Origin: Prevotella sp. UBA2742
Lineage (GTDB): Bacteria; Bacteroidota; Bacteroidia; Bacteroidales; Bacteroidaceae
Reading direction: 5' to 3'
DNA: 64,000 nt
Assembly (NCBI GenBank): GCA_002353485.1
Contig: DEJS01000005.1
Span: 106,216 to 170,215 of the forward strand
In this document: in pieces, positions 15,588 to 23,876 of the stretch
Layout: each line of letters starts with the position of its first letter
Numbering within the stretch: position 1 is the stretch's first letter
Position numbers and translations under genes: made by a program
The notes under the pieces: model-generated
Seen by the model: only the letters and a program-made list of their open reading frames with translations
Databases searched by the model: none
What the model was told of the DNA's origin: nothing

Positions 15588-16948
15588 TCCAGTAGTCCTA
15601 ATTGATGGAGGAAGATAAAGAGAATGGCCAGCGGACAGATGTACTTGACCAGGAACAGGTAGAAGTGGAAGTAGCTGCCGCGCAGCGTGCCCCAGTTGGT
15701 AAACTCGTCGCGCACTATCTTGTGCGAGGCGAACCACCCGATGTAGATGCACGTCAGGAAGCCTACAATGGGCAGGAATATCTGGCCGGTAATGAAGTCG
15801 AACAAGTCGAAGAGTGTCCTGCCCAGAAACGACATGCCGCCCACGGCGCCCAGCGACAGCGAGCACAAGGCACCGATGGCCGACGTGGAGAGGGTGACGA
15901 TGAGGGCCGCCTTCTTACGCGTGATGACCAGCTCCTCCTGGAAGAAAGCCGTAGACACTTCGTGCAGCGACATGAGCGACGTCAGGGCCGCCAGCGACAG
16001 CAGCACGAAGAAGAGCAGGCAGATGGCATAGCCCAGCACGGGCATCGAGGCAAAGGCCTGGGTGAACACGTTGGGCAGGGTGATGAAGATGAGCGACGGG
16101 CCCGAGTCGGGGTTCACACCGACGCTGAAGGCGGCCGGGAATATCATGAGTCCGGCCAGGATGGCTACCACGGAGTCGATGACACCTATCTCGACGGCCG
16201 ACTTGGTAAGGTTGGTGTTCTTCGAGAAATAGCTGGCATAGGTGCACAAACAGCCCATGGCAATGCTCATGGAGTAGAACGACTGTCCGAGGGCGGCCAG
16301 AAAGACGTCGCCGGTAATCTTGCTGAAGTCGGGCTTAAAGAGAAACTCGATGCCTTTGTCGGCATTAGGCAGCATGCAGGCGGCACCCACGATGACCAGC
16401 AGCAGCAGGAACAGCGTAGGCATCATGACCTTCGAGGCCCGCTCGATGCCGTCGCGCACGCCGTGCTCGATGATGAGGTAGGTGATGAACGAAATGATGA
16501 CGGTCCACAGCACAGGCTTCACGGGGTCGGTGGACAGTTCGGCAAAGTACGTCTGGAAGTACTCGGGCGAACCCTGCATGTGGCCGATGAGCGACGCCCA
16601 GATGTACTGCAGGCACCAGCCCGCGACGACGGCGTAGTAGCCGGTGATGAGGAACCCGGTGAGCACGCCGAGGTAGCCGATGACGGACCACGGGCCGCCG
16701 CCCGACATCTTGCGGTAGGCCCGCGCCGTGTTGGCCCGGCCGTGACGGCCGATGATGAATTCGCTGATCATGCAGGGAATGCCCAGCATGACGACACACA
16801 GCACGTAGATGATGATGAAGACGGCGCCGCCGTTCTGCCCCGTCATGTAGGGAAAGCGCCATACATTGCCCAAGCCGACCGCCGACCCTGCCGTAGCCAG
16901 GATGACGCCCAGACGGCTCCCGAAATTAGCCCTTTCAAGTTTAGCCAT
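15584..16948 (-). CDS. Sodium:neurotransmitter symporter (SNF) family transporter, copy 1
   Basis: 454 residues, LeuT fold, with GVILATAGSAVGLGNVWRFP in helix 1 and about 12 membrane helices. It should import an amino acid driven by the sodium gradient. The frame is open far upstream, but the -7 box at 16973-16980 places the start at MAKLERANFGS (16948) or five codons earlier. It is the first gene of a three-gene operon with the paralogous transporter and the HHH protein, linked by ATGA overlaps. Confidence 0.93.
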   Translation of the reverse strand: MAKLERANFGSRLGVILATAGSAVGLGNVWRFPYMTGQNGGAVFIIIYVLCVVMLGIPCMISEFIIGRHGRANTARAYRKMSGGGPWSVIGYLGVLTGFLITGYYAVVAGWCLQYIWASLIGHMQGSPEYFQTYFAELSTDPVKPVLWTVIISFITYLIIEHGVRDGIERASKVMMPTLFLLLLVIVGAACMLPNADKGIEFLFKPDFSKITGDVFLAALGQSFYSMSIAMGCLCTYASYFSKNTNLTKSAVEIGVIDSVVAILAGLMIFPAAFSVGVNPDSGPSLIFITLPNVFTQAFASMPVLGYAICLLFFVLLSLAALTSLMSLHEVSTAFFQEELVITRKKAALIVTLSTSAIGALCSLSLGAVGGMSFLGRTLFDLFDFITGQIFLPIVGFLTCIYIGWFASHKIVRDEFTNWGTLRGSYFHFYLFLVKYICPLAILFIFLHQLGLLE

Positions 16949-16972
16949 CTTATTATTTCTCATATTCGCTTG

Positions 16973-16980
16973 CAAAAGTA
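16973..16980 (-). promoter_or_regulatory. Promoter of the SNF transporter operon
   Basis: The minus strand reads TACTTTTGCA, a -7 box about 25 bp upstream of the transporter start. It lies 12 bp from the oppositely directed vanZ-like gene promoter. Confidence 0.75.
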
Positions 16981-16992
16981 TAAAATATTTCT

Positions 16993-17000
16993 TATTTTTG
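16993..17000 (+). promoter_or_regulatory. Promoter of the vanZ-like gene
   Basis: TATTTTTGCA fits TAnnTTTG and lies 20 bp before the vanZ-like ATG. The two divergent -7 boxes are only 12 bp apart, so their -33 regions overlap the opposite transcript start. Confidence 0.72.
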
Positions 17001-17020
17001 CACCAAAAGAACTGGGAAAT

Positions 17021-17419
17021 ATGCTTAAAAGCACTCTTTTTGTAAGGAAATACCCCTTTTCGCTGCTCTGTGTGGCGCTGGTTTGGGTGTTGTCGCTGAC
17101 TCCTTTCTTTCCGGAGACACCACTGGACGAGGTGGCTTTCATAGACAAGTGGACCCACCTGGTGATGTATGGCGGGACGTGCAGCGTGATATGGTGGGAG
17201 TATCTGCGCAGCCATCGCAGACTGGACTACGAGAAGCTGTTCTTCTGGGCATGGCTGATGCCGGTGCTGATGAGCGGCGTGCTGGAGCTGCTGCAGGAGT
17301 ACTGTACCGGCGGGCACCGCAACGGCGACTGGGTGGACTTCGCTGCCAACACCTTGGGGGTGACGCTGGCCGTGGGTGTGGGACTGCTGATGTGGTGCGC
17401 CTACTTCCGGAGGCGGTAG
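17021..17419 (+). CDS. VanZ-like family membrane protein
   Basis: 132 residues with four predicted membrane helices. IDKWTHLVMYGG matches the conserved DKxxHxxxY block of VanZ-like proteins, and LELLQEYCTGGHRNGDWVDFAANTLG the conserved C-terminal block. VanZ gives low teicoplanin resistance in enterococci, but most chromosomal relatives have no known function and no resistance should be inferred. The reading frame is open for some 1400 bp upstream (shadow of the transporter); the promoter position sets the start at 17021. Confidence 0.88.
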   Translation: MLKSTLFVRKYPFSLLCVALVWVLSLTPFFPETPLDEVAFIDKWTHLVMYGGTCSVIWWEYLRSHRRLDYEKLFFWAWLMPVLMSGVLELLQEYCTGGHRNGDWVDFAANTLGVTLAVGVGLLMWCAYFRRR

Positions 17420-17429
17420 AGTGGCAGGC

Positions 17430-17903
17430 CTATTTCCAGAGACAGTAGGGATTGCGGCGCAGATGGGAGTTGTAGTAGCGCCGGTCGCCGGTGACTTCCT
17501 GTCCGATGAAGGCGGGTTTCTGGAAGGCTTCGTCTTCGGAGCCCAGTTCTACCTCGGCTATCACCAGGCCGTCGTTGTCGCCGTGGAACTCGTCCACCTC
17601 GAAGGTGTGACGGCCACTCGTGACGAGCCACCGTGTCTTGTCGATGATGCCGGGTTCGCAGAGCAGCATGAGGTCTTCGGCATCGGCGAGGGGAATTTCC
17701 TGTTCGAATTCGTAGCGCGAGAGTCCTCCGTTGAGCGAGGGACCTTTAATGGTAATGTACGCGCGCGTGTCGCGGATACGTATGCGCACGGTGCGGCCGT
17801 GCCCGCTGCAGATGTAGCCTTGGCGGATGTGGCTGGAGGAAAAAGCCTCGTGCTTGAACGATGTGTCAAGCACGAGGAATTTGCGTTCAATCTCTAATGC
17901 CAT
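17430..17903 (-). CDS. CYTH domain protein (triphosphate tunnel metalloenzyme)
   Basis: 157 residues. The N-terminal EIERK (Glu4, Glu6, Lys8) is the ExExK signature, followed by alternating Arg/Lys/Glu strands such as TVRIRIRDTRAYITIKG that line the tunnel, and IAEVELGSEDEAF near the end. Bacterial members hydrolyse inorganic triphosphate or nucleoside triphosphates; adenylate cyclase activity is less likely at this size. Last gene of the fadD-prfB transcript, 14 bp after the small membrane peptide. It converges with the vanZ-like gene. Confidence 0.9.
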   Translation of the reverse strand: MALEIERKFLVLDTSFKHEAFSSSHIRQGYICSGHGRTVRIRIRDTRAYITIKGPSLNGGLSRYEFEQEIPLADAEDLMLLCEPGIIDKTRWLVTSGRHTFEVDEFHGDNDGLVIAEVELGSEDEAFQKPAFIGQEVTGDRRYYNSHLRRNPYCLWK

Positions 17904-17917
17904 TTACGCAATGCCAT

Positions 17918-18064
17918 TTATGCAATGATAGCAAAGGTCCAGACGAGGTAGATGACAGCCAGGATGACGAGTCCTGCAAATATCCACGTGATTACTTTCT
18001 TGCCCTGCTCTTCCTGCTTCTTGGCGTAGGCTTCGCGCTTTGCGTTGTTCTTGTTCTTGCTCAT
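17918..18064 (-). CDS. 48-residue single-pass membrane peptide, unknown function
   Basis: The peptide starts MSKNKNNAKREAYAKKQEEQ, a highly basic/charged 23-residue N-terminus, followed by one membrane helix (about 25-45, ITWIFAGLVILAVIYLVWTF). It fits tightly between prfB (21 bp downstream of its stop) and the CYTH gene (14 bp before its start) on the same strand. Its coding character, clean ATG/TAA and operon position support a real gene. The positive-inside rule puts the N-terminus in the cytoplasm, where it could contact ribosomes or nucleic acid, but that is only inference. Confidence 0.8.
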   Translation of the reverse strand: MSKNKNNAKREAYAKKQEEQGKKVITWIFAGLVILAVIYLVWTFAIIA

Positions 18065-18085
18065 AATATTTATATGTTTAAATGA

Positions 18086-19210
18086 TTAACTGTCTTCTTC
18101 GGTGGAGGCAAACTCCATGAGGTAGGCTTTGATGAAGTCGTCAATCTTTCCGTCCATGACACCGTCGACGTCGGAGGTCTGGTAGTTGGTACGGTGGTCC
18201 TTGACGCGGCGGTCGTCGAAGACGTAAGAGCGTATCTGCGAGCCCCATTCTATCTTCTTCTTGCCGGCCTCTATCTTGGCCTGGGCCTCAAGGCGCTTCT
18301 GCATGGCACGGTCGTAGAGCTGCGAGCGCAGCAGGGCCATGGCGCGTTCTTTGTTCTTGGGCTGGTCGCGCGTCTCGGTGTTCTCGATGAGTATCTCTTC
18401 TTCCTCGCCAGTGTCGGGGTCGGTGTACCAGTAGCGCAGACGGACGCCGGACTCCACCTTGTTGACGTTCTGGCCACCGGCACCGCTGGAGCGGAAGGTG
18501 TCCCAGGAGAGCTTGGCGGGGTCGACGTACACTTCGATGGTGTCGTCGACGAGGGGCGAGACGAAGACGGAGGCAAAGCTGGTCATGCGCTTGCCTTGGG
18601 CGTTGTACGGCGAGACGCGCACCAGGCGGTGGACTCCGTTCTCTGATTTCAGGTAGCCGTAGGCATACTCGCCGCCCTCTATCTGCATGGTGACGCTCTT
18701 GATGCCGGCCTCGTCACCGTCCTGAAGGTTGGCGATGCTCACCTTATAGCCATGGGCCTCGGCCCAGCGCTGGTACATGCGCATGAGCATCTGGGCCCAG
18801 TCCTGGGCCTCGGTGCCGCCGGCGCCGGAGTTGATTTTGAGTACGGCGTCCATGGGGTCTTCCTTCTGTCGAAGCATGTTCTTGAGCTCAAGGGCCTCGA
18901 TGGCGTCAATGGCAAGGCGGTAGGCCTCGTCGACCTCCTGCTCGGTGACCATCTCTTCCTTGTAGAAGTCGAAGGCCAGCTGCAGCTCGTCGGCAGCGGT
19001 ACGTACGTCCTGATAGCCGTCGAGCCATTTCTTGATGGACTTGACCTTCTTCATCTGCTCCTCGGCACGCTTCTGGTCTTCCCAGAAATCGGGAGCCTGG
19101 GTGCGGAGGTCTTCTTCTTCAAATTCTATCTTTTTCTCGTCAATCTTCAGATAGTGCTTCAGCTTGTCGGCACGGTCGAGGACGTCTTTCAGTTGGTCGC
19201 TTGTTATCAT
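18086..19210 (-). CDS. prfB: Peptide chain release factor 2
   Basis: 374 residues. RF2 ends translation at UGA and UAA. The GGQ catalytic motif is at 245-247 (SSGAGGQNVNKVES). The codon-recognition tripeptide, SPF in E. coli, reads SPY here (200-202, RVSPYNAQGKRMTSF). The gene is open from ATG to stop without the programmed +1 frameshift site: at the equivalent point (about residue 21) the codons encode YLKIDEKK with no in-frame TGA. Its start overlaps the acyl-CoA synthetase stop (ATGA). Confidence 0.97.
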   Translation of the reverse strand: MITSDQLKDVLDRADKLKHYLKIDEKKIEFEEEDLRTQAPDFWEDQKRAEEQMKKVKSIKKWLDGYQDVRTAADELQLAFDFYKEEMVTEQEVDEAYRLAIDAIEALELKNMLRQKEDPMDAVLKINSGAGGTEAQDWAQMLMRMYQRWAEAHGYKVSIANLQDGDEAGIKSVTMQIEGGEYAYGYLKSENGVHRLVRVSPYNAQGKRMTSFASVFVSPLVDDTIEVYVDPAKLSWDTFRSSGAGGQNVNKVESGVRLRYWYTDPDTGEEEEILIENTETRDQPKNKERAMALLRSQLYDRAMQKRLEAQAKIEAGKKKIEWGSQIRSYVFDDRRVKDHRTNYQTSDVDGVMDGKIDDFIKAYLMEFASTEEDS

Positions 19211-21015
19211 TCTTCGTACATCTTTTCTATTTCTGCCTTGTAGTTCTCGTTGAGTACGCGACGGCGTATCTTCAGCGTGTTCGTAAGTTCACCTTTCTCC
19301 ATGGAGAGGTGATGGGGCAGGAGGGTGAAGCGCTTGACTTGTTCGTAGTGGGCCAGCTGCTGTTGGAGGGTGTCGATGCGTTCCTTCATCATCTGGATGA
19401 TTTGCGGGTCGGCACATAGTTGCTCGCGGTCGGCGAAGTCGATGTGGTGTTCGCGGGCGTACTCCTCAAGGAGCGAATAGACGGGGATGATGAGTGCCGA
19501 GACGAACTTGCGCTGGTCGGCGATGACGGCTATCTGGTCGATGTACTTGTCGACGAGGAGCTTGGACTCTATCATCTGGGGGGCTATGTATTTGCCGTTT
19601 GAGGTCTTGAAGAGGTCCTTGATGCGCTCGGTGAGGAACAGCTCGCCGTCTTTGAGGTAGCCGGCATCGCCGGTACGGAAGTAGCCGTCCTCGGTGAAGG
19701 CCTGCTTGGTAAGGTCCTCGCGGTTGTAGTAGCCGATGGTGATGGTGGGGCCTTTGAGCAGTATCTCGCCCTCCTCGCTAATCTTGATGTCGATGCTGTC
19801 GATGGGCTGGCCGACGCTGCCTACGGTATAGGGTTCGCCCAGATGGTCGCAGCTGACGGTGGCCAGCGACTCGGTGAGACCGTAGCCCACAATCATGTTG
19901 ATGCCGATGGAGTGGACGAACTCTTCGACATGGGCCGATACGGCGGCTCCGGCGGTGGGGAAGAAGTGGGCGTTCTCAAGGCCCAGCTCCTTGCGTACCA
20001 GCGAGAACACGGTGCGGTTCAGCATCTCGTATTCCAGGTGGAGCGCCATGGGGGGCTTCTTGCCTGCGCTGAGATACTCGATGTTGTGTTTGCGGCCCAC
20101 GGCGAGGGCGTGCTTGAAGAGCTTGCGCTCGACGGCGTTGGAGTGGTCTATCTTGTCCATCACGCCCATGTACACCTTCTCCCAGAAGCGGGGTACGGCC
20201 GACATGCAGGTGGGGTGAGTCTCGCGCATAGACTGCTGTACGTCCTGCGGGTGGGTGTTGACTATCATGGTGGCACCGACGGTGATGCAGAGGATGGCCC
20301 AGCCGCGCTCAAAGATGTGCGTGTAGGGAAGGAAGTTCATGATGCGGTCTTTCTCGGTTACTGGTACGCACTTGCCGTTGGCCTCGAAGGCGGCATGGAA
20401 CTGTCCGTGAGTCAGGATGACGCCCTTCGAGTCGCCCGTGGTACCACTGGTGTAGAGTATGTTGGCTATGTCGTCGTAGCTGGCTTCCTGCTGCAGTTTC
20501 TCGACTTCCGTCTGGCGGGGAAGGTTCTCGCCCAGCTTCAGAAATTCAGAGAAGTAGATGGCATTGGGGTCGTGGGTGGAGATGTGCACCGTCTCGTCGT
20601 AGACGATGATGCGCTCCAGGGTAGAACATAGCGAGAACGAGCGACGGGCCTTGTCATACTGGTCCTGTTCGCCTACAAAGAGGAAGCGCATCTTGGCATC
20701 GTTGACCATGAACTGAATCTGCTGCTCGGAACTGGTGGCATAGAAGGGAATGGTGACGGCGCGGATGCCCCACGCTCCGAAGTCGCACTCCATGTACTGT
20801 ACGGAGTTCTGAGAAAAGATTCCGACGTTCTCCTGTGGTTTCACGCCCAGGTTCAGCAGGGCGTTGGACACCTGCTTCACGGTAGCTGACACTTGGTTCC
20901 ATGACAGAGACTTCCACTCTTTTCCGCCGAAATCCTGATATATCAGCATCTCACGGTCGCCGTACTTCTTGGCTTGTTCGTGCACCAGCACTGACATGTG
21001 ACAATTGGTCTGCAT
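19207..21015 (-). CDS. Long-chain acyl-CoA synthetase (AMP-forming)
   Basis: 602 residues of the ANL superfamily. ATP-binding motif ILYTSGTTGDSKGVILTH at 187-203ish; GYGLTES and the hinge region YFRTGDAGYLKDGELFLTER are complete, as is the catalytic C-terminal lysine region KTSNGKYIAPQMIE. It activates fatty acids to acyl-CoA via acyl-AMP, for lipid synthesis or remodelling. Promoter TACCTTTG lies about 27 bp upstream. First gene of the run fadD-prfB-small peptide-CYTH. An internal ATG six codons in is possible. Confidence 0.92.
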   Translation of the reverse strand: MQTNCHMSVLVHEQAKKYGDREMLIYQDFGGKEWKSLSWNQVSATVKQVSNALLNLGVKPQENVGIFSQNSVQYMECDFGAWGIRAVTIPFYATSSEQQIQFMVNDAKMRFLFVGEQDQYDKARRSFSLCSTLERIIVYDETVHISTHDPNAIYFSEFLKLGENLPRQTEVEKLQQEASYDDIANILYTSGTTGDSKGVILTHGQFHAAFEANGKCVPVTEKDRIMNFLPYTHIFERGWAILCITVGATMIVNTHPQDVQQSMRETHPTCMSAVPRFWEKVYMGVMDKIDHSNAVERKLFKHALAVGRKHNIEYLSAGKKPPMALHLEYEMLNRTVFSLVRKELGLENAHFFPTAGAAVSAHVEEFVHSIGINMIVGYGLTESLATVSCDHLGEPYTVGSVGQPIDSIDIKISEEGEILLKGPTITIGYYNREDLTKQAFTEDGYFRTGDAGYLKDGELFLTERIKDLFKTSNGKYIAPQMIESKLLVDKYIDQIAVIADQRKFVSALIIPVYSLLEEYAREHHIDFADREQLCADPQIIQMMKERIDTLQQQLAHYEQVKRFTLLPHHLSMEKGELTNTLKIRRRVLNENYKAEIEKMYEE

Positions 21016-21041
21016 ATTCCAATTTTTATGTTAATTAGGTG

Positions 21042-21049
21042 CAAAGGTA
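21042..21049 (-). promoter_or_regulatory. Promoter of acyl-CoA synthetase-prfB operon
   Basis: The minus strand reads TACCTTTGCA in an AT-rich context; leader about 20 nt. No heptad array is present. Confidence 0.8.
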
Positions 21050-21226
21050 TAAATAATACGCGAAATAAACAAATTGTAGCGGGAAAAATCAAATATTCTA
21101 CAAGAAAAAGCGTAGCTTGGCACCGGTTATGGTGAAGGGAAGGATTCTCCGCACAAGGTACCCCTGTCCTGCCGCCTTTCCATCACTTTTTACGCACATA
21201 GCGCTCGCTATTCCCAAACTTTTTTG

Positions 21227-21234
21227 TATCTTTG
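21227..21234 (+). promoter_or_regulatory. Promoter of M20 peptidase gene
   Basis: TATCTTTGCG fits the -7 consensus and ends 8 bp before the chosen ATG (21243), predicting an almost leaderless transcript. Confidence 0.75.
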
Positions 21235-21242
21235 CGGCTGAT

Positions 21243-22292
21243 ATGGATATACGTCAATACACCAACGAGGCCGTTGAGCTGCTGAAACGGCTTATCAGTA
21301 CTCCTTCGGTCAGCCGCGACGAGGGGCGTGCTGCCGATGTCTTTGAACAGCAGGCAAGAGACTGGGGTCTTCCCGTCCGCAGGATAGGTAACAACATTCT
21401 GATTCAGGGGGAGCTTGATGCGCAGAAACCCACACTGCTGCTTAACGCTCATATAGACACCGTGAAGCCTGTGACTACGTGGACGCGCGACCCTTTTACA
21501 CCTACGGTTGAAGGTGACCGGCTGTATGGGTTAGGAGCCAACGACTGTGGTGGCGGACTGGTGAGCCTGTTGCAGGTTTACAGGATGCTGCAAGGCTCGT
21601 GCAGTAGTTACAATCTTGTGTATCTGGCTTCCTGTGAGGAGGAGGTAAGTGGTGCCGGTGGTTTTACGTTGGCATTGCCTGTGCTGCCGAAGATTGACGT
21701 AGCCATTGTCGGTGAGCCTACCGGCATGCAACCTGCCATAGCAGAAAAGGGACTTATGGTGATAGACGGCATTGCACACGGCAAGAGCGGGCATGCGGCC
21801 CGTAACGAGGGTGTCAACGCCATCTATGAGGCGCTGGACGACTTGGTGTGGCTGCGAGACTACCGTTTTAGGAAGGAGAGCCAACTGTTAGGTCCTACTA
21901 AGATGACGGTAACGGTACTGAACAGCGGTACACAGCATAACGTGATTCCTGATGAGTGTCGCTTCGTAATTGATGTACGCACGAATGAGTATTATACGAA
22001 CGAGTATCTTTTCTCTTTTCTGCAGAAGCATGTAAAGAGTGAGCTAAAGGCGCGATCCTTCCGGCTGTCGTCGTCGCATATTCCTATGGAGCATCCGCTG
22101 ATACAGCGGTGCATCGAGAGGGGCATGACACCCTTTGGCTCGCCTACGCTGAGTGACCAGGCGCTGATGCCGTTCCTCTCGTTTAAGCTTGGACCCGGTG
22201 ACTCTGCGCGGTCGCACAGTGCTGATGAGTACATCTGCATTAGCGAGATAGAACAGGCCATAGAGACTTATATAGCTCTTCTATCTGCCTAA
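21243..22292 (+). CDS. M20 family metallopeptidase (ArgE/DapE-like)
   Basis: 349 residues. Metal ligands and catalytic residues are visible: His70 and Asp72 in LLLNAHIDTVKP, Asp101 in GLGANDCGGG, the Glu pair at 132-133 in ASCEEEVSGAGG, and a C-terminal HSADEYI. The enzyme hydrolyses an amide bond; acetyl- or succinyl-ornithine deacylase (arginine pathway) or DapE-type activity are the best guesses. The start is set by the promoter 8 bp upstream; the longer frame upstream is not used. Its last 12 bp overlap tail-to-tail with the EnvC-like gene. Confidence 0.85.
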   Translation: MDIRQYTNEAVELLKRLISTPSVSRDEGRAADVFEQQARDWGLPVRRIGNNILIQGELDAQKPTLLLNAHIDTVKPVTTWTRDPFTPTVEGDRLYGLGANDCGGGLVSLLQVYRMLQGSCSSYNLVYLASCEEEVSGAGGFTLALPVLPKIDVAIVGEPTGMQPAIAEKGLMVIDGIAHGKSGHAARNEGVNAIYEALDDLVWLRDYRFRKESQLLGPTKMTVTVLNSGTQHNVIPDECRFVIDVRTNEYYTNEYLFSFLQKHVKSELKARSFRLSSSHIPMEHPLIQRCIERGMTPFGSPTLSDQALMPFLSFKLGPGDSARSHSADEYICISEIEQAIETYIALLSA

Positions 22293-23867
22293 CCATCTCT
22301 CTGGGTTCAGCTTGGCGGTTTCCTTTCGTAGCTGGAATTGGAGAATGTTGTCGTGTCCGATGCGCCCGAGAGTCTGACGGGTTGTCACCTTCTGGCCTTT
22401 GCGCACATTGACACTGGCCAGATTGCAGTAGACGGAGATGTAACTTCCGTGGCGTACCATGACGACGACGGTGCCTCCGAAGCTGAACACGGCACTTACC
22501 TCGCCGTCGAAGATGCTGCGCGCCTGTGCTCCGGCCTCGCCGCGTATGTTGATGCCCTTGTTGTCGAGCGTCACATTGTGTAGGCCTTCTACGTTATACT
22601 GACCAAAGTGGCTTACGATACGGTAGGCTCCAGTAATAGGCATGGGCAGACGTCCGCGGTTACTTTCGAAGCTACCGCTGATGCGCATGTCTTCCGTAGG
22701 AGCCAAGAGCGCATCGTCAGCTTCTTTGCGGGCAGACGCTACCTCGCGGGCACGCTCTCTGTTTTCTGCATCGGCGCGACGCTCCTCGGCCAGTCGCTCA
22801 CGCTCGGCTTCACGGGCGCGCTGCTCAGCAGCCTCGCGGGCTTTCTTGTCTCTGGCGGCTTTGGCTTCGGCCTTGGCTTTTTCCTCGCGGGCTTTGGCTT
22901 CTGCCACACGCCGTGCGTTTTCACGGGCGATGCGTTCGGCTTCTGCCTTCTTGCGGGCCAGCTCAGCTGCGCGTTTCTTCGCCGCCTCTGCTTCAGCGCG
23001 GCGTTTGGCTTCGGCGGCAGCACGGGCTTTCTGGCGGGCAATCTCCTCGGCTATAAGACGGTCTATCTGGGCGTTCAGTGCGGCGTCTTTCTTCTTCTGT
23101 TGGGAAATGATGTTCTGTATGGTCTTCTGCTCCTTTTGTAGCGTGTTGACCACGTTCTGCTGTTCCGTCTGCTTGCCTACCAGTGCGCGGCGCTCGGCTT
23201 CGCCTTTGTTCAGCAGTTGGCGCTTCTTTTCCTGAGCATTGTTGAGCGTCTGGAACTTCATGTTCACCTCTTCCTGCTTCTGCTTTACAGTCTCACCCTG
23301 GGTTCGCTGGTAGGAGGCATATTCGCGCATGAAGCGCAGGCGGCGGTACATCTGTGTCAGGTTGTCGGCGCTGAAGATGAACATCAGCTGGTTGTGAGTG
23401 GTGCGGTTGCGGTGCATGTAGCGCATGGACTTGACGTAGTTCTTCTTGTACGCTTCCAGCTCGTCTTGCAGCTGGTCGAGCTGTATGCCCAGCTGTTCTA
23501 TCTCTACGTCGAGATTGGAGATGTCGTGCCTGATGGTGTCTATGGTGCGGCGCTTGCCTTCTATCTCTGTGTTGATCATCATCAGGTTCTGAAGTCGCTG
23601 TTTGACGTTCTGTTCGTTTCGGCGAAGACGTTGTTCCTGTGCCTTAATCTGCTTCTGCAGCTGCTGTCGCTGGTTCTGCAGGGCTTTTACTGACGGTGCT
23701 GGCTTGCCGGTGGCTCTGGTCTTACTGGTTTTCCGGGTGGTACCAGTATTTTTCCGGGTCACAACGGTCTTCTTTGCCCTTGTACTCTTCGCGGTACGCT
23801 TATGTTGCGCACAGGGAGTAAGGGCAAATGCCAGCAGTAGCAGCAGTATTGTTCCTAATCGCTTCAT
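22281..23867 (-). CDS. EnvC-like murein hydrolase activator (M23 domain, degenerate)
   Basis: 528 residues: signal peptide with probable cleavage before Gln21 (LTPCA|QHKR), long coiled coil (about 45-270), an Ala/Arg/Lys/Glu-rich helix (about 275-385) and a C-terminal LytM/M23 domain (about 400-528). The zinc site appears lost: the usual HxxxD reads HNVTLD, HGxYxxxYGHL reads HGSYISVYCNL, and LHFE reads LQFQ. This is the pattern of EnvC, which activates amidases instead of cutting murein, so a role in daughter-cell separation is likely. Last gene of the dut-TPR-DUF4292-EnvC run. Confidence 0.9.
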   Translation of the reverse strand: MKRLGTILLLLLAFALTPCAQHKRTAKSTRAKKTVVTRKNTGTTRKTSKTRATGKPAPSVKALQNQRQQLQKQIKAQEQRLRRNEQNVKQRLQNLMMINTEIEGKRRTIDTIRHDISNLDVEIEQLGIQLDQLQDELEAYKKNYVKSMRYMHRNRTTHNQLMFIFSADNLTQMYRRLRFMREYASYQRTQGETVKQKQEEVNMKFQTLNNAQEKKRQLLNKGEAERRALVGKQTEQQNVVNTLQKEQKTIQNIISQQKKKDAALNAQIDRLIAEEIARQKARAAAEAKRRAEAEAAKKRAAELARKKAEAERIARENARRVAEAKAREEKAKAEAKAARDKKAREAAEQRAREAERERLAEERRADAENRERAREVASARKEADDALLAPTEDMRISGSFESNRGRLPMPITGAYRIVSHFGQYNVEGLHNVTLDNKGINIRGEAGAQARSIFDGEVSAVFSFGGTVVVMVRHGSYISVYCNLASVNVRKGQKVTTRQTLGRIGHDNILQFQLRKETAKLNPERWLGR

Positions 23868-23876
23868 CCCATAGGG

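Noticed and set aside
15602..17020. Upstream extension of the vanZ-like gene frame (to 605 residues)
   Set aside because: It is antisense to the first SNF transporter and Asp/Glu/Gly/Arg-rich; the promoter at 16993 gives the start at 17021.
17021..17419. Glycopeptide resistance gene
   Set aside because: VanZ-like proteins are widespread without resistance, and no vanHAX genes are present.
19130..19155. Programmed +1 frameshift site in prfB
   Set aside because: At the corresponding codons (CTG AAG ATT) there is no in-frame TGA and the gene is open from ATG to stop.
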